Program-made: the position numbers and the translations under genes
Source: Symbiodinium natans
Lineage: Eukaryota > Sar > Dinophyceae > Suessiales > Symbiodiniaceae
Assembly: GCA_905221605.1 (NCBI GenBank)
Contig: CAJNDS010000036.1
Location: 577,160 to 641,159 of the forward strand
Reading direction: 5' to 3'
DNA length: 64,000 nt
Notes under the pieces: generated by a model
The model's database searches: none
What the model was told of the DNA's origin: nothing
The model's input: the letters and a program-made list of their open reading frames with translations, nothing else
Shown here: in pieces, positions 1 through 10,991 of the stretch
Layout: each line of letters begins with the position of its first letter
How positions within the stretch are numbered: position 1 is the first letter of the stretch

Positions 1-1240
1 GGTTTAGGGTTTAGGGTCTAAGGTTTAGGCGCTAAGGTTTAGGGTTTAGGGTTTAGGGTTCAGGGAGAACCCACGCACTGAGCCATCGGGCCGTCTGTCC
101 CCCAGTATACTGCAGCTGACCTGGAGCACTTGCTGCCTACTTAGGGACTTTGCGGTGTAATATTCCCAGAGACTCCAAAACCCCTTACTTAAAGAATATC
201 TCTTAAATTTTAATAGGAACCCCCTAATATGATTTTAAGGTATATTCCCTAATTAAGAGCTTTTGGAGTCTCTGGGTTCCTGCAAAGGACTCGATTCCAT
301 CTATCTACAGCTTAGAAGAAAACACCCCCAGATCGGGGCCTTAGCGCCTTGGGGCTTCCGCGTAGGTGCACGCAATGTGTTTGGGGTTTGGGGTTTGGGG
401 CTTGGGGCTTGAGGTTTGGGGTTTGGGGTTTGGGGTTTGGGGTTTGGGGTTTGGGGTTTGGGGTTTAGCTTCCCACGGCAGTCGTGCGGGCGTTCGGTCA
501 CGAATTGGCGTTGCCGCCTCCGTCCGGCGCCATTTGCCAATGGCAGCAGGATTTAAATTAGGGTCTTGGGTTTAGAGTTTAGGTTTATAAAGGGTTTAGG
601 GTTTAGGCTTTAGAGGTTTAGGTTTAGAGTTTAGGGTTTGGGGTTTAGGGTCTAGGCTTAGGGTTTACGAAACGTGCCTCCACTGCGGGTCACATGCAGA
701 ACCCCCGCCCCCTGCACGCATGCAAAAAGGCACCACCTCATCGATATGATTTATATACTTGGTAGCCCAGTAACCGCATCATAAAGGGTGCGTTGGTGAC
801 TCTTTCGAGGCAGCCTTGAATGAAAAAAACGACTAGAGTACCACTGGAATACCGAGTGCAGAGACACTGCAGCTTACACAAGGGTTGCGTTTCAGGGTTT
901 TTAGGGTTTAGGGTTTAGGGTTTAGGGTTTAGGGTTGTAGAAGGGTTGCATTTCAGGGTTAGATGGGCGGAAAACCCCATACCCGAAACCCGACTCCCCA
1001 ATTTAGAGAACTGCCCTAATAGAAAGCCTCGGGTCCTCTCTGGGGGTCTAACAAGTATCCTGAGTTAAGAATGGGGTTAGGGGCTTAGGGCTGAGGACTG
1101 AGGGAAGAGGTTTTAGGGTTTGGGGTTTGGGTTTTAGGGTTTCGGGTTCAGGGTTTTCTGGGTTTGGGTTTAGGGTTTAAGGTTTAGGGCTCAGGGTTGC
1201 GGGAATAGGGTTTAGGGTTTAGGGCTTAGGGCAAGGCCCT
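1..1240 (+). repeat. degenerate TTTAGGG arrays with exon-like islands
   Basis: Blocks at 1-65, 380-475 (TTTGGGG variant), 560-665, 890-945 and 1,085-1,235. Islands between them include splice-bounded minus-strand candidates at about 110-150 and 695-740, too short to call. Confidence 0.9.
165..276. mobile_element. MITE-like element, family A
   Basis: 112 bp with perfect 16-bp terminal inverted repeats CCCAGAGACTCCAAAA. AT-rich interior with no coding capacity. Confidence 0.65.
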
Positions 1241-1275
1241 GCAAGGCCCTGGGCCCTCAACCCCAAGAATCTCAC

Positions 1276-3359
1276 GCCCCACCGCTCGGGCCACGGGCCC
1301 TTGAGCTCGTCGAGGAGCGTTCTGGCCTCCGCGGCTTCGAGGAGAGGCTCCGAGGGAAAGGATGGTCAGAGTTGTGGGAACCCTGAGCCCTAAATGTTAA
1401 ACCCTAAACCCTAAACCCTAAACTCCCTAAACCCTAAACCCTAAACCCTAAACCCTAAACCCTAAACCCTAAACCCTAAACCCTAAACCCTAATCTTCCT
1501 AAACCCTAATCCCTAAACCCTAATCCCTAAACCCTAAACCCTATGTGGGATTTGGGCGCCTCTGGGCTAAGGGGTGCTAAGTGCACATGCCCGGTGCTGA
1601 AACACGAGTGGCAACAAAAGCTTGCGCGAGCTTACGCCAACACCACGCGCGACTGCTTGCGAGAGCTTACGCCCTTCGAGGATTGGCTTACGCGGACCGT
1701 CTTACCGCAAGCCCCTTACTTGTTTGCCTTTGAGCCAAACCCTCAACTGCCATAACAAGTAGGAATCAGAGCAAGAAGAAAGAAGCAAGAAGCAAGAAGC
1801 AAGAAGCAAGAAGCAAGAAGCAAGAAGCAAGAAGCAAGAAGCAAGAAGCAAGAAGCAAGAATCAGAGCAGGAGTAAGAATGTGAAGAATAGGAGGAATGA
1901 GGCCAGGAGTAGGATTTGGAGAAGGACAGTTGTTCGAAGAAGAATTTGAATGATTCAACAAAATACGCGGATGTGCTAACACCCCAATTGCCGAAATTTG
2001 CAGCTCAGGACCCCAACCGGTAGCCCTACATGTCGAGGCTCGCACACACTAAGCACTCTTCCCAAACCCTAAGCCCTAAACCCCAATGCGGTTCATGGTT
2101 CCCACAACACGCCTCCGCGATGCGTTGCATCGGGTTCTCGACGCCCACGCGGTGGAATGCCGCAGACTTCAGGGCCTGCGATTGCACTTCGGGCCTACAA
2201 CTAGGGCTTGGGGTTGCTAGTTGAGGGTGTCAGGGTTCAGGGTTGACCGTGTGGGGGGGGTACTTACACCTCTAAGCAAGAGGGTGTCGGGTTTCGGGCT
2301 TAGGGTCCTAGGGTTTAGATGGTTTGAGGGTGCAGGGCTTAGGGTTTCAGGGTTTCAGGGTGCAGGCGTTGAAGGTGCACTTGAAGGTTCATGCGCGCCT
2401 ATAGCTGAGGTCAGTAGCCCCTTAAACCCAAACCCTAGCCCCTAATAGCCCAAGCCCCAAACGTTAGAGGACCCGTGTTCAAAGGTGTCGAGATGCTTTG
2501 TCTTCCATGTGCTAATTGATGTGTCTGCATGTTTCGGTTTGGGGTGACACAGCTCACTCTACGGACGTCGCTACCCCAAAACTCGAAAACCACCCACCTC
2601 CCCACCCCTAAACTCTAAACTCTAAACCCTAACCCTAAACCCTGTAAACCCTAAACTTTCTAAACCTTCAATGCTTGGACGACTCCTGGGTTCTGCCCTC
2701 CATCAAGGGAGGGTTTAGGGTGGGAGAACATGTGGTTGGGCGATTCGCCAAGCCCTAAACCCTAAACCCTAAACCCTAAACCCCAAACCCTAAACCCTAA
2801 ACCCTCAACCCTAAACCCTAAACCCTGAACCCTGAACCCTAAACCCTGAACCCTAAACCCTGAAGCTACAACCTGCAGCCACAGGCCCAAAAACCTCTAA
2901 GCCCCCATGCCTGGAAGGTTGAGCGTTTAGCGTTCAACCCTAAACCCTAAACCCTACACCCCAACTAAACCCTAAACCCTGAACCCTAAACCCTAGAACC
3001 CTAGAACCCTAGAACCCTAGAACCCTAGAACCCTAAAACCCTAGAACCCTAGAACCCTAGAACCCTAAAACCCTAGAACCCTAGAACCCTAGAACCCAAA
3101 GCAATCCTCAACCCTGAGCCCGAAACCCTAAACCCTAGAACCCTAGAACCCTAGAACCCTAGAAACCTGGAAACCCTAGAACCCTAGAACCCTAGAAACC
3201 CTAGAAACCCTGGAACCCTAGAAACCCTAGAACCCTAGAACCCTAGAACCCTAGAACCCTAGAACCCCAAACAATCCTCAACCCCAAATTCCGGGCCTCG
3301 TGGTGCAGGGATGTTGCGACATCTGACCACACTTGGAGGGAGAGCTGGCGGCTGAGGGC
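1276..3359 (-). CDS. unidentified minus-strand gene, three phase-compatible exons
   Basis: I do not recognise the product. Islands 3,297-3,359 (ALSRQLSLQVWSDVATSLHH), 2,113-2,175 (ALKSAAFHRVGVENPMQR) and 1,276-1,326 (ARTLLDELKGPWPERWG) are each bounded by AG-G acceptors and GC, GC and GT donors. All are phase 0, so they join without a frameshift. The style (short exons, GC donors, TTTAGGG-type introns, minus strand) matches the identified genes. Similar islands at 4,040-4,104 and 7,245-7,318 may be upstream exons. Short open frames can arise by chance, so this stays tentative. Confidence 0.35.
1385..1542 (-). repeat. TTTAGGG array, reverse orientation
   Basis: CCCTAAA units on the plus strand, about 20 copies with minor variants. 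Confidence 0.95.
1771..1862 (+). repeat. AAGAAGC heptamer microsatellite
   Basis: About 12 perfect tandem copies of a 7-bp unit unrelated to TTTAGGG. Confidence 0.95.
2755..3290 (-). repeat. CCCTAAA array grading into CCCTAGAA 8-mer array
   Basis: CCCTAAA units to about 2,990, then CCCTAGAA octamers (3,000-3,275) with occasional CCCTAAAA. Confidence 0.93.
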
Positions 3360-3374
3360 CTCCCCAAGGCTTGG

Positions 3375-4036
3375 GGTTTCGGGTTTCGGGTTTCGGGTTC
3401 CGGGTTCCGGGTTCCGGGTTCCGGGTTTAGGGTTTAGGGTTTAGGGTTTAGGGTTTAGGGTTTAGGGTTTAGGGTTTAGGGTTTTGGGCTTGGGTTTAGG
3501 GTTTAGGGGTTCAGGGTTACTTCTCCAAAAGATGGTATTTTTTGGGGGTCCTCACTATAAGGAAGATGGTATTTTTTGGGGTCCTCACTATAATGCGGCC
3601 CCTCTTATTCAGGGCACCCAAAAAGGGACCCGGATTTTGAGAACTGACCATATGGGGATTCGGGTTTAGGGATTAGGGATTAGGGTTTAGGGTTTCGGGT
3701 TTCGGCCCGCAGAAAGTCATAAAATGTTCCGACGAACCCTAGATAGTAGGGCTTCTGGGCTCCGGGGCTTGGTGTTTACGGCTTAGTGCGCCGAGTTTGG
3801 GCTTCCCAGGGTTTAGGCGCTCCACCGGACCTGTAGGGTTTAGTGCTTGCGGTTTGGGGTCCAGGGTTTAGGTTTAGGGCTTAGGGTTTAGGGTTTGGGG
3901 TTTGGGGTTTGGGGTTTGGGGTTTGGGGTTTGGGGTTTAGGGTTTAGGGTTTAGGGTTTAGGGTTTAGGGTTTAGGGTTTAGGGTTTAGGGTTTAGGGTT
4001 TAGGGTTTAGGGTTTAGGGTTTAGGGTTTAGGGTTT
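3375..4036 (+). repeat. GGGTTTC/GGGTTCC and TTTAGGG arrays plus a 33-bp tandem duplication
   Basis: Variant array 3,375-3,500; two ~33-bp direct copies containing GATGGTATTTTTTGGGG at 3,529-3,595; TTTGGGG then TTTAGGG array 3,870-4,036. Confidence 0.9.
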
Positions 4037-4332
4037 TGCGTGGCAGCTCTGAGGCATGTGCCCTGTACATTCCATGGGGGCACTGCGCTCGAAGTAGTCT
4101 CGGGCTGGGGATTACAAAGAACAACTAAACCCGAGACCCTTCGCCCTCAACCCCAAACCCTCAACCCTAACCCTACACCCTAAACCCTAAACCCTAAACC
4201 CTAAACCCCAAACCCTAAACCCTAAACCCTAAACCCTACAAAAAAACCTTTTGAGGGATTGGGGAAGCCGAGCCTCAACGAGGCGATCCAGGCAGCAAAG
4301 ACCCGCTGCCTGTGACATCGCAGAGATGGGGT

Positions 4333-4650
4333 GTAGGGTTTAGGGTTTAGGGTTTAGGGTTTAGGGTTTGGGGTTTAGGGTTTGGGGTTTAGGGTTTGGG
4401 GTTTAGGGTTTGGGGTTTAGGGTTTGGGGTTTAGGGTTTGGAGATTAGGGTTTAGGGTTTGGGGCTTAGGGTTTTGGGGCTTAGGGTTTGGGGTTTAGGG
4501 CTTGGGGTTTAGGATTTGGGGTTTGGGGTTTAGGGTTTAGGCCTTTAGGGATTTGGGATGTGGGGTTTTGGGTTTTAGGCTTTAGGGTTTAAGGCTCGAC
4601 TTAGGGTTTAGGGCTTTGGGTTGTAGGGTTTAAGGGAAGGGGATTCGGGT
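4333..4650 (+). repeat. alternating TTTAGGG-TTTGGGG higher-order array
   Basis: From about 4,365 to 4,440 the two heptamer variants strictly alternate, giving a 14-bp higher-order unit; the rest is degenerate. Confidence 0.9.
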
Positions 4651-4662
4651 TCAGAACTTAGG

Positions 4663-4776
4663 CTACTAATTGCTTAAGAACCCCGGACAAATAAAAAAAG
4701 ACTCTTCCTTATTAAGGGTCATATGGGGATTATTATCTTGTGTTCTTGTGGGGTTCTTAAGCAAATAGTAGTAATT
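4663..4776. mobile_element. MITE-like element, family C
   Basis: Inverted termini ACTAATTGCTTAAGAACCCC and GGGGTTCTTAAGCAAATAGT; the interior shares CTTCCTTAT-AAGGG-TATGGGGAT with the other copies. Confidence 0.7.
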
Positions 4777-5097
4777 AGGTCAGAGTTTAGGGTTTGGGGT
4801 TCAGGGTTAGCCGGCTCGTACGCCGCTTTTGGCCCTCATCTCCTCTAGAAATGTGGAGCCCGAAAGTTGTGGGCTTTGCTGTGTCGCCATAGCCACGGGG
4901 AAGGGTTTAGGGTTTAGGGTTTAAGACTTATTATAGGTTTTAGGGTTTAGTGTTCAGGGTTCAGGGTAAAGCAGGCACGAGTATGAGGGGACCGTATCAA
5001 ATAAGCTACTGCACTAAGCCTGACACTCACAAACTTCAGCACGGATTGCAGCACAGACTCTAGACCTTAAACGCTCAACTTTAAAGACCCTAAACGG

Positions 5098-5850
5098 TTT
5101 AGGGTTTAGGGTTTAGGGCTTCGGGTTTAGGGTTTAGGGTTTAGGGTTTAGGGTTTAGGGGTTAGGGGTTAGGGTTTAGGGTTTAGGGTTTAGGGCAACT
5201 ACAAATATTCTAAACGGTAGTTTCCCTAACCTCCTTGAAAGGGTTCTGATGCGTGGGCTCGTAATTTGTGTAGGGTAGAAAAGGGGTACATAAGGGGCCC
5301 CCTTTTAAGGGCCCATATTAAGGGATCATGTAACTACCCGTAGAAATAGTAAGAAGATGAAGCATCTATGAAAATGCTACGAATTATACTCATAAAATGA
5401 ATAATACTAAGAGAAACCAAAGAACTAAGAACTTGAGGAGCCTGCGAACGGCTGTGAGTTTAGACAAACCCTAAACCCTAAACCCCAAGAATCTCACCAG
5501 GCATCCGGCATAGACGATGTTGATGAAGAGCTCAGCACCTCGGAGTGCGGTGCCTACGGTTTAGGGTTTAGGGTTTAGGGTTTAGGGTTTAGGGTTTAGG
5601 GTTTAGGGTTTAGGGTTTAGGGTTTAGGGTTTAGGGTTTAGGGTTTAGGGTTTAGGGTTTAGGGTTTAGGGCCTAGTCCTCATCTGAATTGCAGGCCTTT
5701 TGGGGGAATGTAGGCTATCACCAGATAGGGTTTAGGGTTTAGGGGTCAGGGTTTAGGGCTTAGGGCTTAGGGTTTTGGGTTTAGGGTTTAGGGTTGAGGG
5801 TTGAGGGTTGGGGCTTGAGGGTTGAGGGTTGAGGGTTTAGGGTTTAGGGG
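5098..5850 (+). repeat. TTTAGGG arrays (5,098-5,195; 5,557-5,670; 5,725-5,850)
   Basis: Three G-rich-strand-up arrays separated by unique islands, including the candidate exon 5,498-5,553. Confidence 0.93.
5498..5553 (-). CDS. candidate exon of unknown gene
   Basis: 56 nt between acceptor GTAG-G and donor GTGAGA, encoding TALRGAELFINIVYAGCL in one frame. The intron start GTGAGATTCTTGGGGTT is shared with the intron after 1,276, where the same 17 bases follow the exon. Confidence 0.35.
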
Positions 5851-6124
5851 TACTAGACCCAAAAAATAACCTAGGATGGAAAAAGGGCAGCCCTTGTTGG
5901 CGCTCTGAGGGGATTCTACAGGAACACCAGCCCTAAAAACAGGAAATATGGGCCTACTCCGGGTCCAAGGATACCAGGGTTGAAGACAGCCCTTGCATCC
6001 TCAGCATTATTATGTGGAGGGTCAAGTCGCGTTGCTGCTTAGGCCGGTGGGGTTGAAAACGTTGCCTTCAAGATCGCTAGAACAAGTGAGTTGTTCGACT
6101 CTAGTTTTGGCTGTCCCGGATTTC

Positions 6125-7200
6125 CCTGAACCCTAAAACCCTAAGCTCCTAGAACCTGAAACCCTGGAAACTCTAAAACCCTAAAAACCCGGGAACGCAA
6201 AAACCCTTTAAACCTTTAAACAGCAAAACCCTAAACTCTAAAACCCTAAAACCCTAAAACCCTAAAACCCTAAAACCCTAAAACCCTAAAACCTTAAAAC
6301 CTTAAAACCCTAAAACCCTAAAACCCTAAAACCCTAAAACCCTAAAACCCTAAAACCCTAAAACCCTAAAACCCTAAAACCCTAAAACCCTAAAACCCTA
6401 AAACCCTAAAACCCTAAAACCCTAAAACCCTAAAACCCTAAAACACTAAAACCCTAAAACCCTAAAACCCAAAAACCCTAAAACCCTAAAACCCTAAAAC
6501 CCTAAAACCCTAAAACCCTAAAACCCTAAAACCTTAAAACCCTAAAACCCTAAAACCCTAAAACCATAATAACCCTAAAGCCCTAAGACCCTAAGCCCCA
6601 AAAATCTTTGAAAAACAGACCAAAACAAATCTTTAAAAAAAAAAAAAACCTACAACCCTAGAACGCCTAAAACCCTAAACCCTACAACCCTACAACCCTA
6701 AAACCCTACAAACCCTAAAACCCTATAACCCCCCCCCCCAAAGGAAAAACAAACAAACGTTACCTAAACAGCCCAACCCGAAAACCCGAAAAAAACCCGA
6801 AAAAACCCTAAAAACCCTAGAACCCCCCCCCCCCCCAAAAAAAAAAAAACAAAAACTAAAAGCACTGAAAACCTAAAAACCCTAAAAACCCTAAAAACCC
6901 TAAAAACCCTAAAACCCTAAAACCTAAAAAACCCAAAACACACCCAAAAAACCCTTAAAACCCTCAAACCCTACAGCCCCAACCCCACGCCCCACCACCC
7001 CCAGGAGAAAGCAAAAACCTACAAAACCCTGACAGATCCTAAAAACCCGAACAGATCCTAAACCACCCTACCCTGCCTAAAAACCCTAAAGACACCAGAA
7101 AAAACCCTAAAGATCCTAAAAGCCCCTAAAAGCCCTTAAAACCCTCAAAACCCTAAACAACCCCAAACCCCAAACCCTAAACCCTAAACCCTAAACCCCA
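6125..7200 (-). repeat. TTTTAGGG (CCCTAAAA) octamer array, degenerating rightward
   Basis: Nearly perfect CCCTAAAA from 6,222 to 6,580, then A-rich degenerate derivatives and short poly-C and poly-A runs. TTTTAGGG is the telomere unit of Chlamydomonas; here it is interstitial. Confidence 0.95.
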
Positions 7201-7244
7201 AAAGCCCAACAGCCTCCCTAAAAACCCCAGAAAGCCCCAACTGC

Positions 7245-7318
7245 CGGGCGCCCCCGCAGAGGCCCGGCCCGTCGTTGCACATCGCCAGACCGACCGAGCC
7301 GCCCACCGTGCGAAACAC
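7245..7318 (-). CDS. candidate exon of unknown gene
   Basis: Acceptor CTACAG-G and GC donor enclose 74 nt whose phase-0 frame reads VFRTVGGSVGLAMCNDGPGL and onward. Glycine-rich, no recognised family. Confidence 0.35.
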
Positions 7319-8324
7319 CTGTAGGGGGATTTGGGTTTAGGGTTTGGGGTTTGGGGTTTGGGGTTTAGGGTTTAGGGTTTGGGGTTTGGGGTTTAGGGTT
7401 TAGGGTTTGGGGTTTGGGGTTTGGGGTTTGGGGTTTAGGGCTAGTACTTGAAGGTTCATGACTAGGTATGAGCAGGGTTATAAGTAGGGTGGGTTCAGGG
7501 TTGCTGTGCTGCACTTGGTTCCCTAGCAAAACATATGACTTTAGCTGCTTCTTAGGGAATCGCAAGTGTATGGGGATCCGAGGTACGGGCCCTGAATTTG
7601 GGTTAAGGGTTTAGGGTTTGGCGTAGGGTTTATGGGTTGTGCTACATTCCTTATACACACTAACTACAATAAGGGCCCATACTCCGGATCCCTGTAAACA
7701 AGGGAAAGGCATGGTTCCGACCTTTGACCTGCACCGAGAGCAGTTGTGAGATTTTAGGGTCTGGGGTCTGGGGTTTAGGGTTTAGGGTTTGGGGTTTAGG
7801 GTTTGGGGTTTAGGGTTTGGGGTTTGGGGTTTAAGGTTTAGGGTGGGGTTTGGGGTTTGGACATTTTTAGGGTTTTATGGCTTAGGGTTTGTGAGGATCT
7901 TGGTTCTGGGGTCTAGGGTTTCAGGGCTTAAGGTTCGGGATTTTCCGGGACCAGTCTTGACCTTTAGGGTTTGGGATCTAAGGTTTAAGGTTTGAGGGTG
8001 GCGGGCGGGTTTAGGGTTTAGGGGTTCGCGAGTAGGGTTTAGCGTTTACGGCTTCGGGTTTAGGGCTTAACGTTTAGGGTTTCGGGTGTAGGAGACCTGT
8101 GAAAATGTATAGCCCCTTTCGAAATGGATGTCTTCAGACCACAGTTCTTGTGCACTCAGGCATTCAACACCTATCTGCCACATAAACAAACGAAGATAAC
8201 CCCATGCCCTAACCCTTTAGCGATAAGTCGGCGTACCATAGGGGCCTCAATGATTAGAACAGGGTTTGGGGGGGTTCTTATCGTACAACTCTAAAGGGAC
8301 CCTAAGGGAGAACGATGAGTACCC

Positions 8325-8790
8325 TAAACCTAAACCCTAAACCCTAAACCCTAAACCCTACACCCTAAACCCTAAACCCTAAACCCTAAACCCTAAACCC
8401 CTAAACCCTAAACCCCTAAACCCTAAACCCTAAACCCCCTTTACTAGCTCTGTGCCTTCACGGGCTTCCAACAAACTCTTGAGCACGGCGCGCTTACGCT
8501 GTTTCCGTGCCCGAGCCGGGCCTCGATGAGGTTCCGGCCGCGACAAGCTGCACTTTGAAACAATCACTCAGGGTCTAGGGTTTAGGGTTTCGGGTTTAGG
8601 GTTTAGGGGTTTAAGGGTTTAGGGTTTAGGGTTTAGGGTTTAGGGTTTAGGGGTTTAGGGGTTTAGGGTTTAGGGTTTAGGGTTTAGGGTTTAGGGCTTA
8701 GGGCTTAGGGCTTAGGGCTTAGGGCTTAGGGCTTAGGGCTTAGGGCTTAGGGCTTAGAGTTTAGGGTTTAGGGTTTAGGGTTTAGTTCCT
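8325..8790. repeat. opposed arrays: CCCTAAA (8,325-8,440) and TTTAGGG/CTTAGGG (8,570-8,790)
   Basis: Two arrays in opposite orientation flank the exon-like island 8,498-8,547. A homogeneous block of GGGCTTA variants lies at 8,694-8,756. Confidence 0.93.
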
Positions 8791-8824
8791 TGCCCTGCTG
8801 CATCGAACATGCTGCAGCTCTTAC

Positions 8825-8939
8825 GTGGGTTCTCGGACTGGATGGTACTGGAAGAGCCAGAAAAAAAGCAGCGAGTCAGCCGAGACCGACTCCTCTTGAG
8901 GTGTCTTGTCCGTGAGGCTCTCGAGGTTTCCCCAGCTGT
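8825..8939 (-). CDS. candidate exon of unknown gene
   Basis: 115 nt from a CCCAG acceptor to a GTAAGA donor. One frame reads SWGNLESLTDKTPQEESVSA then a hydrophobic DSLLFFWLFQYH. A second frame is also open, so the coding assignment is provisional. The neighbouring island 8,498-8,547 has equally good splice borders (CAG acceptor, GTAAGC donor). Confidence 0.35.
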
Positions 8940-9495
8940 CTGGGAGCCAGTTTGAAAAGCAGGACAGTGCCAGACACATTTAGGGTTTAGGGTTTAGGGT
9001 TTCGGGTTTAGGGTTTAGGAACTTTCAAGACCTTCCCATATCCTTGATCCAGCAAGAAGCAGGGAATCCGTTTTGGATATTCAAGGAGCAGGCGAGAAAA
9101 AAAAAAAAAAAAAAAAAAACTAAAACCCTAAAAACCTTAAACCCTAAAACCCTAAACCCTGACATGGTGCTCCAGACCCACCTCCCAGGCTCCCTGCGGT
9201 CTGAGCAGCACCAAGACCTTGAGGGTTTAGGGTTTAGGGTTTTAGGGTTTAGGGTTTAGGGTTTAGGGTTTAGGGTTTAGGGTTTAGAGTTTAGGGTTAA
9301 GGGTTTAGGGTGCAGGGGTCAGAGGTTGGGGTTTAGGACCAGGGTGGACTTGAGAGCCCTGGAACAGCTTAAATTGCTGTGGGTTACATCGAGAAATTGT
9401 GTGTCGGGATTAGGGCCACGAGAAGAGCCAGAGAATATTCCGCGTCAACCGCAGAGTCGCTACCGGTGCTTCAGGGAGTGAAACGGTAATTATAG

Positions 9496-9579
9496 GACTT
9501 TGGATGCTTCTGAAGGGGACTCTAGGGTTTAGGGTTGAGGGTTTAGGGCTTAGGACTTTGGATACTTCTGAACGGGACC
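9496..9579 (+). repeat. 26-bp direct repeat flanking a short TTTAGGG insertion
   Basis: GGACTTTGGATGCTTCTGAA at 9,496 recurs with two changes at 9,553. Between them lie about 30 bp of TTTAGGG-type repeat. Confidence 0.85.
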
Positions 9580-10376
9580 TCATCAGCGTCCTGAAGCAGA
9601 CTCCAAGCGTCCCCAAAGCCCTAAATGCCTAAACCCTACTGCTTGCCGAAGAAACTATTCTTCCCTCTAGGCTCTAAGGGCAATAGAAGGATTGTTCTTT
9701 TCATTTTTTTGGGGGGCTCTTGAGCAAACAGAAGTAGTTGCCTTTAGGAGCTGGGGGGTTTAGGGTTTGTGGTCTTAGCGTGTAGGATTTACGGTTTGGG
9801 GGTTTAGGGTTTCAGGGTCTAGGGATTATAGGGTTGCTTTAGGGATTCAAGCCCAATCATTGGGCCTTGACTTGGGCCTTTGCCAAAAGGGTCCAACAAC
9901 CCTGTGAGTCGAATGCCTTATGTGATGGTTTCCAGGGCCAAAAAAGACCCTTGGGATTGACACTGACCTCTGGTTTTAGGGCTTAGGGTTCCGGATTCAG
10001 AATTTGAAGTTTTCCTGCCTTAGGTTTCTGAGCATAGCCTAGGGGTTATAAGGCCCAGCGTTCCTAAGCCACAAAGGCTTAGGGGGCTTTAGAGTTTAGG
10101 GTTCGGGTTTAGGTTCAGGGCAAGGTCTGTTTACCTGCAACCTGAGGTAGGGTCTTGAATACTAGTGCCTCCAAAATAAGGAACCCCATAAATACTCACC
10201 AATAGCTGGCCCTGAGCCCTCAACCCTCCCAAGCCCTAAGCCCGAAACCCCTTAAACCTGAGCCGTAAACCCTAAAACCCGCCAAACGAACCCAAGTAAC
10301 CCCATACTAACCCCAAACCCCACGCCCTGGGCCATCTTGGGTGGTTCCATCTCTGCCAAAGTCAGGGAACAACACG

Positions 10377-10652
10377 TCATCTCTCCAATGACTTGGACAA
10401 ACTCTTAGGCTTCGAGGCTTGCTGACCAGAGGCGTGGAAGGCATGCTTTCCTTCACCTTTCTTTCCAGCAGCCCTCCTTCTTTTCACCTTCCCGAGGTGA
10501 AACGCGTGTGAAGCATTCGTTTCCCACAGCGTTACTACCGTCTTGCACTTCTCGCAGTACGGCTGCCTTTCTTTATTCCATCCAAGTCCAGATGCCCTGT
10601 CTCCGGAACAGCCACTTGCACGGCTTGCACCAAAAAGGTGCCTCCTCGGCAA
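10377..10652 (-). CDS. possible terminal exon with Cys pairs and basic tail
   Basis: Open to a stop at 10,377. It contains YCEKCKTVVTLW and a lysine/arginine-rich tail (KVKRRRAAGKKGEGK). Just upstream in the next frame is FWCKPCKWLFRRQG, so a zinc-binding CxxC...CxxC module interrupted by a frameshift or unseen intron is possible. Family unknown. Confidence 0.35.
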   Translation of the reverse strand: MPRRHLFGASRASGCSGDRASGLGWNKERQPYCEKCKTVVTLWETNASHAFHLGKVKRRRAAGKKGEGKHAFHASGQQASKPKSLSKSLER

Positions 10653-10929
10653 ACCCTAAGAACCTAAACCCTACACACAACGAAAAGTCGCAGGCAGGAA
10701 ATCCCAAAGCCCTAAGCCCCAGGTGGTTTAGGAGCCCTCAAGCCACTGGTAAGGTTTGGGGTTTAGGGTTTAGGGTTTAGGGCTTAGGGCTTAGGGCTTA
10801 GGGCTTAAGGCTTAGGGCTTGGGGCTTAGGGCTTAGGGCTTAGGGCTTAGGGCTTCAAGACCCTAAACCCTAAAACCTGAACCCTAAACCCTAAACCCCC
10901 TCACCCTCAACCCGGCGGGCTCAGGCCAC

Positions 10930-10991
10930 CTGGGCTCCAAGCCGAGAGCAGTGCCGCCCGCATCTTGGACTCCGGCCCCAACTGGCCCAGC
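10930..10991 (-). CDS. candidate exon of unknown gene
   Basis: 62 nt, acceptor CTCAG-G, GT donor; frame reads LGQLGPESKMRAALLSAWSP. Lies upstream of the Cys-pair island at 10,377-10,652 and could belong to the same gene. Confidence 0.28.

Noticed and set aside
1-65. TTTAGGG at the left edge as a chromosome end
   Set aside because: Units are degenerate and followed by dozens of interstitial arrays; nothing marks a true terminus.
9019-10076. Plus-strand chain of up to eight short exons with TTTAG-G acceptors
   Set aside because: Several junctions are phase-compatible, but some need introns of 14-32 nt, the strand is opposite, and no family match was seen. Too many free choices of splice site.
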